Notes under the pieces: generated by a model
Database searches by the model: none
What the model saw: only the letters and a program-made list of their open reading frames with translations
Told to the model about the DNA's origin: nothing
Made by a program: the position numbers and the translations under genes
Part shown: piece by piece, positions 35,601 to 43,262 of the stretch
Numbering within the stretch: the first letter of the stretch is position 1
Layout: each line of letters opens with the position of its first letter
DNA from: JACOTV01 sp964579395
GTDB lineage: Bacteria; Patescibacteriota; Microgenomatia; UBA1406; GWC2-37-13
Reading direction: 5' to 3'
Length of the DNA: 64,000 bases
Assembly: GCA_964579395.1 (NCBI GenBank)
Contig: CAZOFT010000002.1
Span: 1 to 64,000 of the forward strand

Positions 35601-36362
35601 CAGATAATCATCTTCCTCAATCAGGTCATTGACCTTGATTGATTTGACGATTTTTACAAAGCGATCAAAGAACGCAGTTTTATTGGCCTTGCGGTCAACA
35701 AATCGATTTGAGATCTGCTTGTAATGCTCTTTCTCTTTAAGGGCGATCTCTGACAATGCGATTTCGGCTTGCTCTTTGTTGCCAAGCTTCTTCTTCATGT
35801 CTTCAGTCTGTTTTACATATGACTGACGGGCAGCTTCTTTTTCTGCCTCATGACGATCTTCTTCTTTTTGAAGCTCTTCTTTTTTCAGGTCTTCAAGTTT
35901 CTGAACAGCCTCTTTTTTCTTGTCATCATTGATTTCCAAAACTAAATAGAGAGCATAATAGATGACGCGCTCAAGTGACTGAGGAGGAATGTCAAGAAGG
36001 GTGCTCAGAGGAGCAGCAGTTCCTTTAAAGTACCAGATGTGGGCAATCGGGGATGCGAGTTTGATGTATCCCATGCGCTCACGACGTACTGCTGAAGTAG
36101 TTACTTCAACACCGCAGCGATCACAGACAATACCGCGATAGCGAATGCGCTTGTACTTTCCGCAGTAACATTCATAATCTTTGGTGGGTCCGAAGATGCG
36201 CTCATCAAAGAGTCCGTCTTTTTCCGGACGAAGGGTACGATAATTAATGGTTTCCGGTTTGGTTACTTCGCCTCCTTTGGCCCATGAGAGGACGTCTTCT
36301 GGTGAAGCAAGACGTACGCGCAATCCGCTAAAGTCGACGATGTTGAGATCTGATTGTTCCAT
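32559..36362 (-). CDS. rpoC: RNA polymerase subunit beta'
   Basis: The 1267-residue catalytic subunit. Seen: the zinc-binding CYCGKYKRIRYRGIVCDRCG, a lysine/glutamate-rich insertion (about 150-200, EEDRHEAEKEAARQS), the RKQGRFRQNLLGKRVDYSGR region, the active-site metal motif YNADFDGDAMGVF, the trigger-loop/bridge region (GARKGLTDSALKTADAGYLT), and the second zinc site CQAKYGVCQMCYG. In the active-site block AMGVF replaces the usual QMAVH, while the three Asp are kept. It starts 11 nt after rpoB and overlaps rpsL by 50 nt at the end. Confidence 0.97.
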   Translation of the reverse strand: MEQSDLNIVDFSGLRVRLASPEDVLSWAKGGEVTKPETINYRTLRPEKDGLFDERIFGPTKDYECYCGKYKRIRYRGIVCDRCGVEVTTSAVRRERMGYIKLASPIAHIWYFKGTAAPLSTLLDIPPQSLERVIYYALYLVLEINDDKKKEAVQKLEDLKKEELQKEEDRHEAEKEAARQSYVKQTEDMKKKLGNKEQAEIALSEIALKEKEHYKQISNRFVDRKANKTAFFDRFVKIVKSIKVNDLIEEDDYLYLREYGLDDCVEVGMGSEAIYDLLENLDLPKLYSETLNELAKAKGERRSKLLKKVRVIEAFIKSETQPVWMVLSVLPVIPPDLRPVVQLPGGKFATSDLNDFYRRVINRNNRLKQLIELGAPEIILRNEKRMLQEAVDSLLDLQKSRGRSRNQGSASKIQKSLSDVLRGKQGRFRQNLLGKRVDYSGRSTIIVGPELRIDQCGIPKEMALELFKPYMLHEIIVRGYAPNIKSAKNFLEQREPVVYDILEEVTKDHPVLLNRAPTLHKLSILAFYPVLTDSNAIKLHPTVCAGYNADFDGDAMGVFLPLSKESIDEVKNRMLPYHNLLKPADGSPIVLPNKEMALGIYYLTTLDNTYASKKDEEIKNYASADEAISSYQLERITLRQPIMVMVDGQMMRTSVGRIMVNQLLPEELRFRNEDLKASDVKNIIVDASKLYEENSKVGELIDKLKEIGFWGATIACGLSVSVFDCETTEDKDVIVAETEAEVAKLQANFAQGLLTADERRRHSNKLWIDTTEKLADKTWNKIDEENPVKIIIKSGGARASREQLKQLSAIKGLVVDPLGKIIEVPTKSNYREGLSIFEYVISARGARKGLTDSALKTADAGYLTRRLVDVAHDMIVRQVDCGTANGLEITTEDIRGDKFMDRIRGRYLAEDLKDTKGKVIYTKGALIDEDELKEIAKHQVTHATVRSALYCQAKYGVCQMCYGIDLSTRRPVEIGVPVGVMAAQSIGEPGTQLTMRVRHFGGIVISDVTQGLPRVEELFEARTPKVVSPIAEFAGNVEVKEDRSREAYIVRVTPKDGDTHTEQEFMIPMSQQLKVKDGDIVSKGSALSEGHLDVSDVLSIKGLHSAQLYLLSEVQNVYESQGIGIHDKHFEVIIRKMSEKIIIEDEGDTSFIKDEVVSFIRFEEENKKMLSQGAKPAVGKVSILGITKAAIHTDSWLSSASFEQTTNVLSQAAIKGQVDYLLGLKENVIIGRLIPVTNELIDKYYGQFINTYADNQPADQAQASEEN

Positions 36363-36373
36363 GTGGAGGCTGT

Positions 36374-39300
36374 TTATTTGATGTAATCAATTGATAATCC
36401 GAGTGCATTGAGCTCTTTTAAGAGAACGTGGAATGATTCCGGTACGTTGGACTGCGGAATATCAAGTCCCTTAATGATTGCTTCAAAGGCTTTGACACGA
36501 CCACGAAGATCGTCTGATTTGATCGTAAGCATCTCCTGCAACACGTGCGGTACACGATGTGACTCAAGAGCCCAGACTTCCATCTCTCCGAATCGCTGAC
36601 CTCCCATTTGACTCTTTCCTCCAAGCGGCTGCTGGGTGACGAGTGAGTATGGTCCGATCGATCGGGCATGGAATTTGTCTTCGATCATGTGAATAAGCTT
36701 CATGATGTATCCGACACCGACCAGGGCTTTTCGCTCAAACGGTCGACCGGTAGCTCCGTCATACAGAGTCACCTTTCCGTCAACCGGCAGATCAAGCTTG
36801 GCAAGCTCAGTCATAATGAATTCTTCCTGAATACGTTCAAAGATCGGGAACTGCATCTTCGTCTCTTCGTTGAGGGCGATGAGTCCGATCAGCGTTTCAT
36901 AGAGCTGACCCAAGTTCATGCGGGCAAGAATCGACAGCGGTGAGATGATGATGTCGACCGGGGTTCCGTCTTCCAGGTACGGCATGTCCCACTCCGGCAA
37001 AATGCGGGAGATGACACCTTTGTTACCATGTCGTCCGGCGAGTTTGTCTCCGACAGAGATCTTTCGCAGTTGGGCGATGGTGACAAGTACACGCTTGATG
37101 ATGCTTGGCTCCAATTCGTTTGGATCTTTCTTGGTGTCAATGATATCGATGTTGACCACCGTTCCGCGCTTTCCGTACGGTACGCGCAGTGAGGTGTCTT
37201 TTACATCTTTTGCTTTTTCTCCGAAGATTGCTCGAAGCAGTCGTTCTTCTGCTGAGAGTTCTTTCTCTCCTTTTGGCGCAACCTTACCGACCAAGATGTC
37301 TCCGCCACCGACTTCGGTACCGTTGACAATAAGTCCTTCTTTATCAAGGTTTCCCAGAATCTCTTCACGAACATTGGGGATATCGCGAGTCAACTCCTCC
37401 GGTCCCAGCTTGGTGTCAACCAAGTCAGCGATGAATTCTTCGCTTGAGATTGAGGTCAGAAGGTCTTCGCGAACCAATCGCTCAGAGACCACAAATCCGT
37501 CCTCGTATCCGAGTCCATTGAGTGAGGTGTATGCGATAACCAAGTTTTGACCGAGGGCGAGTTTTCCATCTTCTGATGATGGTCCGTCGACCAAGAGGTC
37601 ACCTTTTTTGACTTTTTGCTTGGATTCGACGCGTGGGCGCTGATCAAAGACAACATCTTTATTGGTCTTCACAAAGCGCTCCAGCTTGTATTCATAATCT
37701 TTACCGCTTTTACCGGTCAACACAACGCGGCTTCCGTCAACATAGCTTACGACTCCGTCTTCCGGAGCAAAGATAGTGCGGCCGAGCGATGCGGTGACTT
37801 TGCGCTCCATGCCGGTTCCGACATACGGAGATGACGGGCGGACAAGCGGTACGGCCTGACATTGCATGTGGGTACCCATAAGAGCACGTGACGCATCGTC
37901 ATTTTGCAAGAACGGAATCAGCGCTGCTGATGCACCGACTGCCTGACGGGGTGAGATATCAATATACTGCACCTTATCAGGAGTGACCTCTGCGATATCG
38001 CCGTTGTAGCGGGCGATGACGCGCTCATCGGTGATATATCCTTTGTCATCAATGGATACGGTGTCTGATGCGATGTAATACTGCTCTTCATCATCGGCCT
38101 GGAAGTATTCCAAGGTGTCGGTGATGCGGGCTTTTCCGTTTTTGACTTCTACTTTTTTGTATGGAGTCTCAAGGAAGTTGTATTTGTTTACTTTGCTATA
38201 AAGAGCCATGTAGGTCACGACACCGATGTTCGGACCTTCCGGTGAACGAATCGGGCAGATACGACCATACTGTGAGGCTGAAATGTCGCGGATCGAGAAT
38301 GATGCACGCTCTTTTTCAATACCTCCCGGACCACCGACGGTGATACGACGTATATTATCAAGCTCAGAAAGCGGATTGGTCTGATCGACGATGGTGGAAA
38401 GCTGATTGGTGCGATAAAAGGAATTTAAGGCGACAGTCAGCGGCTTTGAGTTGACGACCTGTGACGGAGTCACGTTAGTTTCGCCGGCCACCAAGCTCAT
38501 GCGCTCTTTGATCTCGCGCTCAGCACGAACCATACCGACACGAATGCCGTACATACCGATCAGTTCACCGACAGTACGAAGACGACGATTGCCAAGGTGA
38601 TCAATATCATCAAATGATCCTTCACCTGATGCGACGTGCATAAGGTGTTTGATGGTTGAGATAATGTCTTCTTTGTCCAAGAGATGATGTTCGCGATCGA
38701 TTTGCTTGTTCAAACCAAGCTTTTTATTCATCTTGTAGCGTCCCACATCAGACAGTGAGTAGCGACGATGACTGAAGAGTAAGCTGTTGAGGGTATCGAT
38801 AGCATTCTCCAACACGAGCGGCTCTCCGGGCTTGACCTTTTTGTAGATCTCAAGGATTGCGTCGTTTTTGCTTTGTGTATGATCTTTTTTCAACGTCGGT
38901 GCGATGTATTTTTCGACCATTTTTGCATCAACATCTCGGAAGTCGTTGAGGATCTTGGTGTCGTTATCTCCATCAAATGCACGAATCAATGTAGAGGCAT
39001 AGAATTTACGCTTCTTATTGACTTTGACCTCCATGAGGCTGTTTTTGTTGATGGTGATGTCGATCCATGCACCGATGTACGGGCGGATTTCTGCATTGTA
39101 GAGAGTCAGACCGGTGGTCTTGTCAATTTCGGCAGTAAAGAATACACCTGGTGAACGAACCAACTGGCTGATAACAACACGCTCAATACCGTTGATGATG
39201 AAGCTTCCGCGATCAGTCATCTTCGGCAGATTAAAGAAGTATACGTCCTGTTTTTTCTCCTGGCCGGTCTTTTTATTGACGAGGCGAAGCTTTACATAGA

Positions 39301-39577
39301 CAGGTGTGTCGTAGGTAAGTTTTTTCTGCAGACAGAGCTCGAGTGGATAGCGAGGATCCCCAAAGTACAAATCTTCAAAGTACAGGGTGAATTTTTTACC
39401 GGTGTAATCATTTACCGGGAAAAACTCCTCAAGAATCTCACGAAGGTCGTGATCGATAAACTGATTCCAGGATTGTTTTTGTATTTCTATGAGGTCAAGC
39501 TGTTCAAGTTCCGGTTCGCTCTTGCCAAGAAGCAATTGTTTTTTAGCGGGTTGAGATGGGTTGAGTGTATTTTGCAT
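36374..39577 (-). CDS. rpoB: RNA polymerase subunit beta
   Basis: A 1067-residue subunit, short compared with E. coli (1342) because lineage-specific insertions are missing. Seen: RSPGVFFTAEID, the rifampicin region QLSTIVDQTNPLSELDNIRR, GRICPIRSPEGPNIG, the GEKELSAEERLLRAIFGEKA block, KISVGDKLAGRHGNKGV, MGGQRFGEMEVWALE and a C-terminal ALGLSIDYIK. The rifampicin-binding region differs from sensitive bacteria at several contact positions. Promoter and leader lie at 39578-39702. Confidence 0.97.
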   Translation of the reverse strand: MQNTLNPSQPAKKQLLLGKSEPELEQLDLIEIQKQSWNQFIDHDLREILEEFFPVNDYTGKKFTLYFEDLYFGDPRYPLELCLQKKLTYDTPVYVKLRLVNKKTGQEKKQDVYFFNLPKMTDRGSFIINGIERVVISQLVRSPGVFFTAEIDKTTGLTLYNAEIRPYIGAWIDITINKNSLMEVKVNKKRKFYASTLIRAFDGDNDTKILNDFRDVDAKMVEKYIAPTLKKDHTQSKNDAILEIYKKVKPGEPLVLENAIDTLNSLLFSHRRYSLSDVGRYKMNKKLGLNKQIDREHHLLDKEDIISTIKHLMHVASGEGSFDDIDHLGNRRLRTVGELIGMYGIRVGMVRAEREIKERMSLVAGETNVTPSQVVNSKPLTVALNSFYRTNQLSTIVDQTNPLSELDNIRRITVGGPGGIEKERASFSIRDISASQYGRICPIRSPEGPNIGVVTYMALYSKVNKYNFLETPYKKVEVKNGKARITDTLEYFQADDEEQYYIASDTVSIDDKGYITDERVIARYNGDIAEVTPDKVQYIDISPRQAVGASAALIPFLQNDDASRALMGTHMQCQAVPLVRPSSPYVGTGMERKVTASLGRTIFAPEDGVVSYVDGSRVVLTGKSGKDYEYKLERFVKTNKDVVFDQRPRVESKQKVKKGDLLVDGPSSEDGKLALGQNLVIAYTSLNGLGYEDGFVVSERLVREDLLTSISSEEFIADLVDTKLGPEELTRDIPNVREEILGNLDKEGLIVNGTEVGGGDILVGKVAPKGEKELSAEERLLRAIFGEKAKDVKDTSLRVPYGKRGTVVNIDIIDTKKDPNELEPSIIKRVLVTIAQLRKISVGDKLAGRHGNKGVISRILPEWDMPYLEDGTPVDIIISPLSILARMNLGQLYETLIGLIALNEETKMQFPIFERIQEEFIMTELAKLDLPVDGKVTLYDGATGRPFERKALVGVGYIMKLIHMIEDKFHARSIGPYSLVTQQPLGGKSQMGGQRFGEMEVWALESHRVPHVLQEMLTIKSDDLRGRVKAFEAIIKGLDIPQSNVPESFHVLLKELNALGLSIDYIK

Positions 39578-39634
39578 TTACAGTTCAATTGAACAACTGG
39601 TGAGGAGGGAATGACCCTTATAACCAAAGAAAAG

Positions 39635-39653
39635 CCCCCCATATGCTTGGGGG
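39635..39653 (-). terminator. Leader hairpin (attenuator candidate) before rpoB
   Basis: On the minus strand CCCCC, loop AAGCATAT, GGGGGG, followed by CTTTTCTTT. It lies in the rpoB leader, about 15 nt after the expected transcription start and 57 nt before the ATG. It may cause partial termination, which would give attenuation of rpoBC. Confidence 0.6.
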
Positions 39654-39673
39654 AAACGTTTTCAAGTTCCTAC

Positions 39674-39702
39674 ATGATACTAGATATGAAGAGGTATGTC
39701 AA
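39674..39702 (-). promoter_or_regulatory. rpoBC promoter
   Basis: On the minus strand TTGACA (39702-39697), 17 nt, TATCAT (39679-39674). The leader to rpoB is about 90 nt, one of the few long leaders in the window. Confidence 0.65.
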
Positions 39703-39778
39703 CACGTATATCGACTCTTGTCACTTCTACATCTAATAGTACAATACCGTTTTGACAAAAAACAAGGGGTATTTGCCC

Positions 39779-40081
39779 TCATGCTTGATCTGCCAGCTCC
39801 AGTTTTTTGCGCGCTGCCTTTAAAAGACGTGCTCCTGCAGCCAAGAGTCGACCATGGGGCGATTCTTCTTTGACAGGTGGGTGGTTTGGAGCAGCATGAC
39901 GATCTAAAATCTCATCAAAGATATCGGTGACACCGCTCTCAATGTCTTCTGTCGCGTCCAGAAGGCGCTTGGTGTGTTCACGTCCGCTTCGCGTGGTGAA
40001 AAAATACAAAAATGCGGCTGTGGCGATGCTGCCTGCAATAAAACCGTTTACAAAGCCATTTGATGATTGTTGTGAGCTCAT
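39779..40081 (-). CDS. YtxH-like small membrane protein
   Basis: A 100-residue protein with one N-terminal helix (FVNGFIAGSIATAAFLYFFTT, about 10-30) followed by RSGREHTKRLLDATEDIE and a charged helical remainder. The Gly-rich helix followed by a basic turn and amphipathic helix is the YtxH pattern (stress-related small membrane proteins of unknown mechanism). Its ATG overlaps the stop of the preceding gene (ATGA, 40078-40081), so the two are translated together. Confidence 0.6.
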   Translation of the reverse strand: MSSQQSSNGFVNGFIAGSIATAAFLYFFTTRSGREHTKRLLDATEDIESGVTDIFDEILDRHAAPNHPPVKEESPHGRLLAAGARLLKAARKKLELADQA

Positions 40082-40344
40082 GATGACTTGGATTTTTTAC
40101 TGCGGGAATTGAAATACTTGATGACTTTGACAATGCCGCTGAAGCTTGTCAAAAATCCCCCCATCTCAGCAACGCCGCTTTGTATACCGTTGCCCATGCG
40201 CTCAAACCCGGTTGCAATGCGGTCGATGCGTTCGAGTGTAGATCGAACTTGCTGAAGGGTTTTCACCAGCTGGTAGCCCAGCGCACCCACAACAACGGTC
40301 GAAACTAACAAGAGCACAGTCGTCAGAAATTGAATGATATCCAT
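40078..40344 (-). CDS. DUF948-like small membrane protein
   Basis: An 88-residue protein from the ATG at 40344: an N-terminal helix (MDIIQFLTTVLLLVSTVVVGALGYQ region), a heptad-like helix with TLQQVRSTLERIDRIATGFE and a basic SRSKKSKSS end. DUF948 proteins share this layout and often sit next to YtxH-like genes, as here. The start is chosen because TATAGT (40357-40352) lies 7 nt upstream; the frame itself is open to 40380. Function unknown, probably at the membrane. Confidence 0.6.
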   Translation of the reverse strand: MDIIQFLTTVLLLVSTVVVGALGYQLVKTLQQVRSTLERIDRIATGFERMGNGIQSGVAEMGGFLTSFSGIVKVIKYFNSRSKKSKSS

Positions 40345-40387
40345 ATGCTTTACTATACCAAAACTGGTGCAGGCGTTCAAATCGGGC

Positions 40388-40867
40388 TTAACCTTTCAGT
40401 TGGGAGATGGTGAACTCTATGTAGGGCCTGGTGTAGTCTGCCGCTATCTCAAGCGCCTCATCAAGGAGTACCCATTTGTGTCCGGCAATTTCTGAAGGAT
40501 CGGGAGTGATTATTTGACCGGGGAGAATATGTGCTAAAAATACAATACCGATGTGCTCAGGCTCCTCTTCTGTTCGGGTAAAGCGCATGGTGGCTATAAT
40601 CGAGTGAGGATAGATCTGAATACCCAGCTCCTCCATAGCCTCCCGATGGAGTGCGGTTTCAAATGTTTCTCCCTGGTTTACCCGGCCAAACAATAGTTCC
40701 CATGCACCGGGATGTGCAGGATTGTCGTGGGCGCGCTGCGTTAGGAGAATCTGATTATTCTCATCAAGAATGATTGCACCGACTGCTACGTTGAATGTCC
40801 CGATGTGCGCTTGGGCAGGGTGATCGGGATTATCGGTATGCTCTACATATCGCTTGCGAGCCTTCAT
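40388..40867 (-). CDS. NUDIX hydrolase
   Basis: A 159-residue NUDIX enzyme that cleaves a nucleoside diphosphate linked to another group. The full NUDIX box is present: GRVNQGE, seven residues, REAMEELGI. The N-terminal RYVEHTDNPDHPAQAHIGTFN resembles the isopentenyl-diphosphate isomerase/YfcD branch of the family, but substrate is not clear. Its start overlaps the stop of the sugar-nucleotide gene by 4 nt (ATGA), so the two are coupled, which hints at a role in nucleotide-sugar metabolism. Confidence 0.85.
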   Translation of the reverse strand: MKARKRYVEHTDNPDHPAQAHIGTFNVAVGAIILDENNQILLTQRAHDNPAHPGAWELLFGRVNQGETFETALHREAMEELGIQIYPHSIIATMRFTRTEEEPEHIGIVFLAHILPGQIITPDPSEIAGHKWVLLDEALEIAADYTRPYIEFTISQLKG

Positions 40868-41580
40868 GGTGCTTTAGCTTTTTCTGCCCAGTAATTGCCG
40901 GCGCGAAGCAGTGAGTCAAAGGTGCCTGCATCTTCCCAAATGCCATCAATAGTATCGACAGTGAGCTCGCCTTTTTGCAGATACACATTATTAATATCAG
41001 TTATCTCAATTTCACCGCGGGCGGACGGTTGCACGTTTTGCGCTATCTCGATCACTTGATTGTCGTATATATACATACCTGCGACAGCAAAATTACTCTT
41101 GGGGTGCTCCGGTTTTTCTTCAATAGACAACGCTTTGTTGTTTTCGTCAAACTCGACCACACCGAATCGCTCAGGATCATGCACTTCTTTTGCGAAAATA
41201 CGCGCTCCTGACTTGAAGTTTTTAATGCTGTGCGCGAAATTGTAGTCGAAAATATTGTCTCCTAAAATCATGGTAACGCTGTCGCGACCGATAAAGTTTG
41301 CACCGACTCGAAACGCATCGGCAAGGCCGCGCGGCTCATCCTGGATCTCGTAGCTAAACTTCACGCCCATCTCACGCCCGCTACCCAACAAGTTCAGAAA
41401 CTGACCGGCATACTCCGGCGCCATGATGATCAGAATATCTTTGATGCCGCCTTGGATAAGGGTCTCAATCGGGTAGTAGATCATCGGCTTATCGTATACG
41501 GGCAAGAGTTGCTTGCTGGTGATTTTGGTGAGGGGGCGCAGACGGGTGGCTCGACCGCCTGCCAGTACGATTCCTTTCAT
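40864..41580 (-). CDS. rmlA: Glucose-1-phosphate thymidylyltransferase-like nucleotidyltransferase
   Basis: A 238-residue sugar-1-phosphate nucleotidyltransferase making dTDP-glucose or a related donor. Seen: MKGIVLAGGRATRLRPLT (nucleotide-binding signature), KQLLPVYDKPMIYYPI, EPRGLADAF, ILGDNIF, FGVVEFDE, IEEKPEHPKS and WEDAGTFDSLLRAG. It is shorter than E. coli RmlA (about 290), as in the 'short' RfbA type. The start is the MKGIV Met; the upstream open frame is spurious. Likely feeds the surface-glycan transferases of this genome. No rmlBCD genes are in the window. Confidence 0.85.
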   Translation of the reverse strand: MKGIVLAGGRATRLRPLTKITSKQLLPVYDKPMIYYPIETLIQGGIKDILIIMAPEYAGQFLNLLGSGREMGVKFSYEIQDEPRGLADAFRVGANFIGRDSVTMILGDNIFDYNFAHSIKNFKSGARIFAKEVHDPERFGVVEFDENNKALSIEEKPEHPKSNFAVAGMYIYDNQVIEIAQNVQPSARGEIEITDINNVYLQKGELTVDTIDGIWEDAGTFDSLLRAGNYWAEKAKAP

Positions 41581-41650
41581 AGTGCGTTTTTTTGAATTAA
41601 TGTAACGGCTTTTTGTATTGTAGCAGGTTTTTGCCCCGGTCAAGTGAAGT

Positions 41651-41926
41651 TCAAAGAAGAGAAAAGAAAAACGCGCAGAGGGCAAGCATTAAAAAGCTTA
41701 CTGCAACATATTCGACAACATTTTTGTACTTGAGTGTGTGGAGCCTTGCATGGTGAATGATGCCCCACATAGTGTAGAATGCGGCGAAAATGAGAATGGT
41801 CAAAAAGCTCTCCAGGCGCTGTCCCTGAAATATGCGCAGAAAAAGAAGAAATACTCCGCTTGCAACAACGAGAACGGAGTAGTCAACTGAGTGTGTTCTG
41901 ATTTCTCGGACGATATGAGACATCAT
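41651..41926 (-). CDS. Small three-helix membrane protein
   Basis: A 91-residue protein with three hydrophobic helices (about 15-32, 40-57 and 70-90) joined by short loops containing RIFQGQRLES and HHARLHTLKYKN. No family recognised. It follows the CAP-domain gene by 6 nt on the same strand and is likely co-transcribed with it. An in-frame second ATG one codon on is an equal start candidate. Confidence 0.6.
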   Translation of the reverse strand: MMSHIVREIRTHSVDYSVLVVASGVFLLFLRIFQGQRLESFLTILIFAAFYTMWGIIHHARLHTLKYKNVVEYVAVSFLMLALCAFFFSLL

Positions 41927-41932
41927 ACGTAC

Positions 41933-42796
41933 TTAAATGATACTTCCCTGCACCAAATAGATCAATGCGCCGAATGTAACAACGGCAATAAAGACAAGGT
42001 GTGCCAAGGTTTTTCCGTGCATATGGATGATCTTCAGACGAGATGCAACATACAGGTCAAGTAGAAGTGCTGCCAACAGCAGACCGATAAAAATGAGCAG
42101 CACACCGTTTCGAGGTAATGAGATGATTGCGGGATTTGTGTCTGCTTTGGCAAGTACTGCCTGTCCGTTATCAACTGTCGGAGCAGGAGCACTCGGTTGC
42201 TGCATATTTGCACTCACTGGGCGGAGTGGTTTGCCGAACATCTGTACAACAAGAGTTGTCTCTTCTCCTTGCAGCACGCCGTTTTCAATAGCGAATCCCA
42301 CTTCGGCAAACTCAGGGCGCAGTATGTTTTCCCGATGTGTTGGTGATTTCATCCATGCGTCCACAACGTTTTGTGAGTACAGAAAGTTTTTTGCGAGATT
42401 TTCACCCGCATATTCATACTCATATCCGGACTGCTTGATAAACGTCCAGGGCGTATCGCCTTTTGGTGAAAAATGCGCCCAATAGTTATTGATAAACATA
42501 TGGTTTGCCTTGAGCTTGGCAGCTTGGGCAAGTTGCTCATTGTACACAAGGGGCTCAAGGCCATTTTTCGTGCGTTCACGATTGGTGTCTTTGAGAAGAT
42601 CTTCAATTTGTATGTCCGTTGCCACACCCAATATCTGTGAGGCCATGTATGTTCCGCTGGTTTTGGCGATAAGAAGCAAGCTCATGGCCACCAGCATATA
42701 GCCGAGAAGTGCATTGTGTGAAATGGCACGCCCACGATAATTATTATGGTTGCCCGGAATAAACCAGTGATGGAGTTTATGAATCAGTTTTTGCAT
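41933..42796 (-). CDS. CAP-domain (SCP/PR1-like) membrane protein
   Basis: A 287-residue protein. Seen: a basic N-terminus, a helix (about 28-45), an extracytoplasmic CAP domain (about 62-195; NRERTKNGLEPLVYNEQLA, NHMFINNYWAHFSPKGDTPW, GENLAKNF, WMKSPTHRENIL, EVGFA), a Pro/Ala linker and two C-terminal helices. The CAP cavity residues (His in AHFSP and in THREN, Glu in GEN) are present. Bacterial CAP proteins are secreted or surface-bound with mostly unknown roles. The start overlaps the end of the VanZ-like gene by 13 nt. Confidence 0.85.
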   Translation of the reverse strand: MQKLIHKLHHWFIPGNHNNYRGRAISHNALLGYMLVAMSLLLIAKTSGTYMASQILGVATDIQIEDLLKDTNRERTKNGLEPLVYNEQLAQAAKLKANHMFINNYWAHFSPKGDTPWTFIKQSGYEYEYAGENLAKNFLYSQNVVDAWMKSPTHRENILRPEFAEVGFAIENGVLQGEETTLVVQMFGKPLRPVSANMQQPSAPAPTVDNGQAVLAKADTNPAIISLPRNGVLLIFIGLLLAALLLDLYVASRLKIIHMHGKTLAHLVFIAVVTFGALIYLVQGSII

Positions 42797-43176
42797 AGAA
42801 GTTCGCGCACAAATCGAAAGCGATCATGTTTCAGGACAAACATCATAGACGTGGCACCGATTGAGTCAATAATCACATCGCGAAGTGTTCCCTCGCGGGT
42901 CGGGACAAATGTCTGATGCATCTCATCACTGATTGCATAAAGAATTGTCACCAGAAGCGCAATTGAGTATGTTTTTTTCGATGGTTGTTTTCCCGATGCC
43001 AACGCTCGAAGCGTAAGCGCATACAAAAAGGCATATTCAATAACATGGAGTGTCTTGAAGATAAAAAAGTTGATCCAATACGTTTCTGACACGCCGACTC
43101 GTTGTCTGCTGGAGAGAAGAAAAATAATCAGCATCCACAGGATTGCCGGGAGTTGATAAGTGACGAAACGTTTCAT
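42784..43176 (-). CDS. VanZ-like membrane protein
   Basis: A 130-residue protein with four hydrophobic helices. The N-terminal LPAILWMLIIFLLSSR, the middle HVIEYAFLYALTLRAL and the YAISDEMHQTFVPTREGTLRDVIIDSIGA block (DExHQxFxPxRxxxxxDxxxNxxG) are the VanZ family hallmarks. VanZ gives low-level teicoplanin resistance in enterococci, but most family members have no known role; a link to the cell envelope is likely. TACAAT lies about 31 nt upstream. First gene of a likely VanZ-CAP-small protein transcript. Confidence 0.85.
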   Translation of the reverse strand: MKRFVTYQLPAILWMLIIFLLSSRQRVGVSETYWINFFIFKTLHVIEYAFLYALTLRALASGKQPSKKTYSIALLVTILYAISDEMHQTFVPTREGTLRDVIIDSIGATSMMFVLKHDRFRFVRELLCKN

Positions 43177-43262
43177 ACCAATAGAATGCTGTACTTCTGT
43201 ACGGACTTATTGTAATGGGAATCGCCTAAAGAAGCAAAAGAAGTCGCATATATCGCGTAGCA

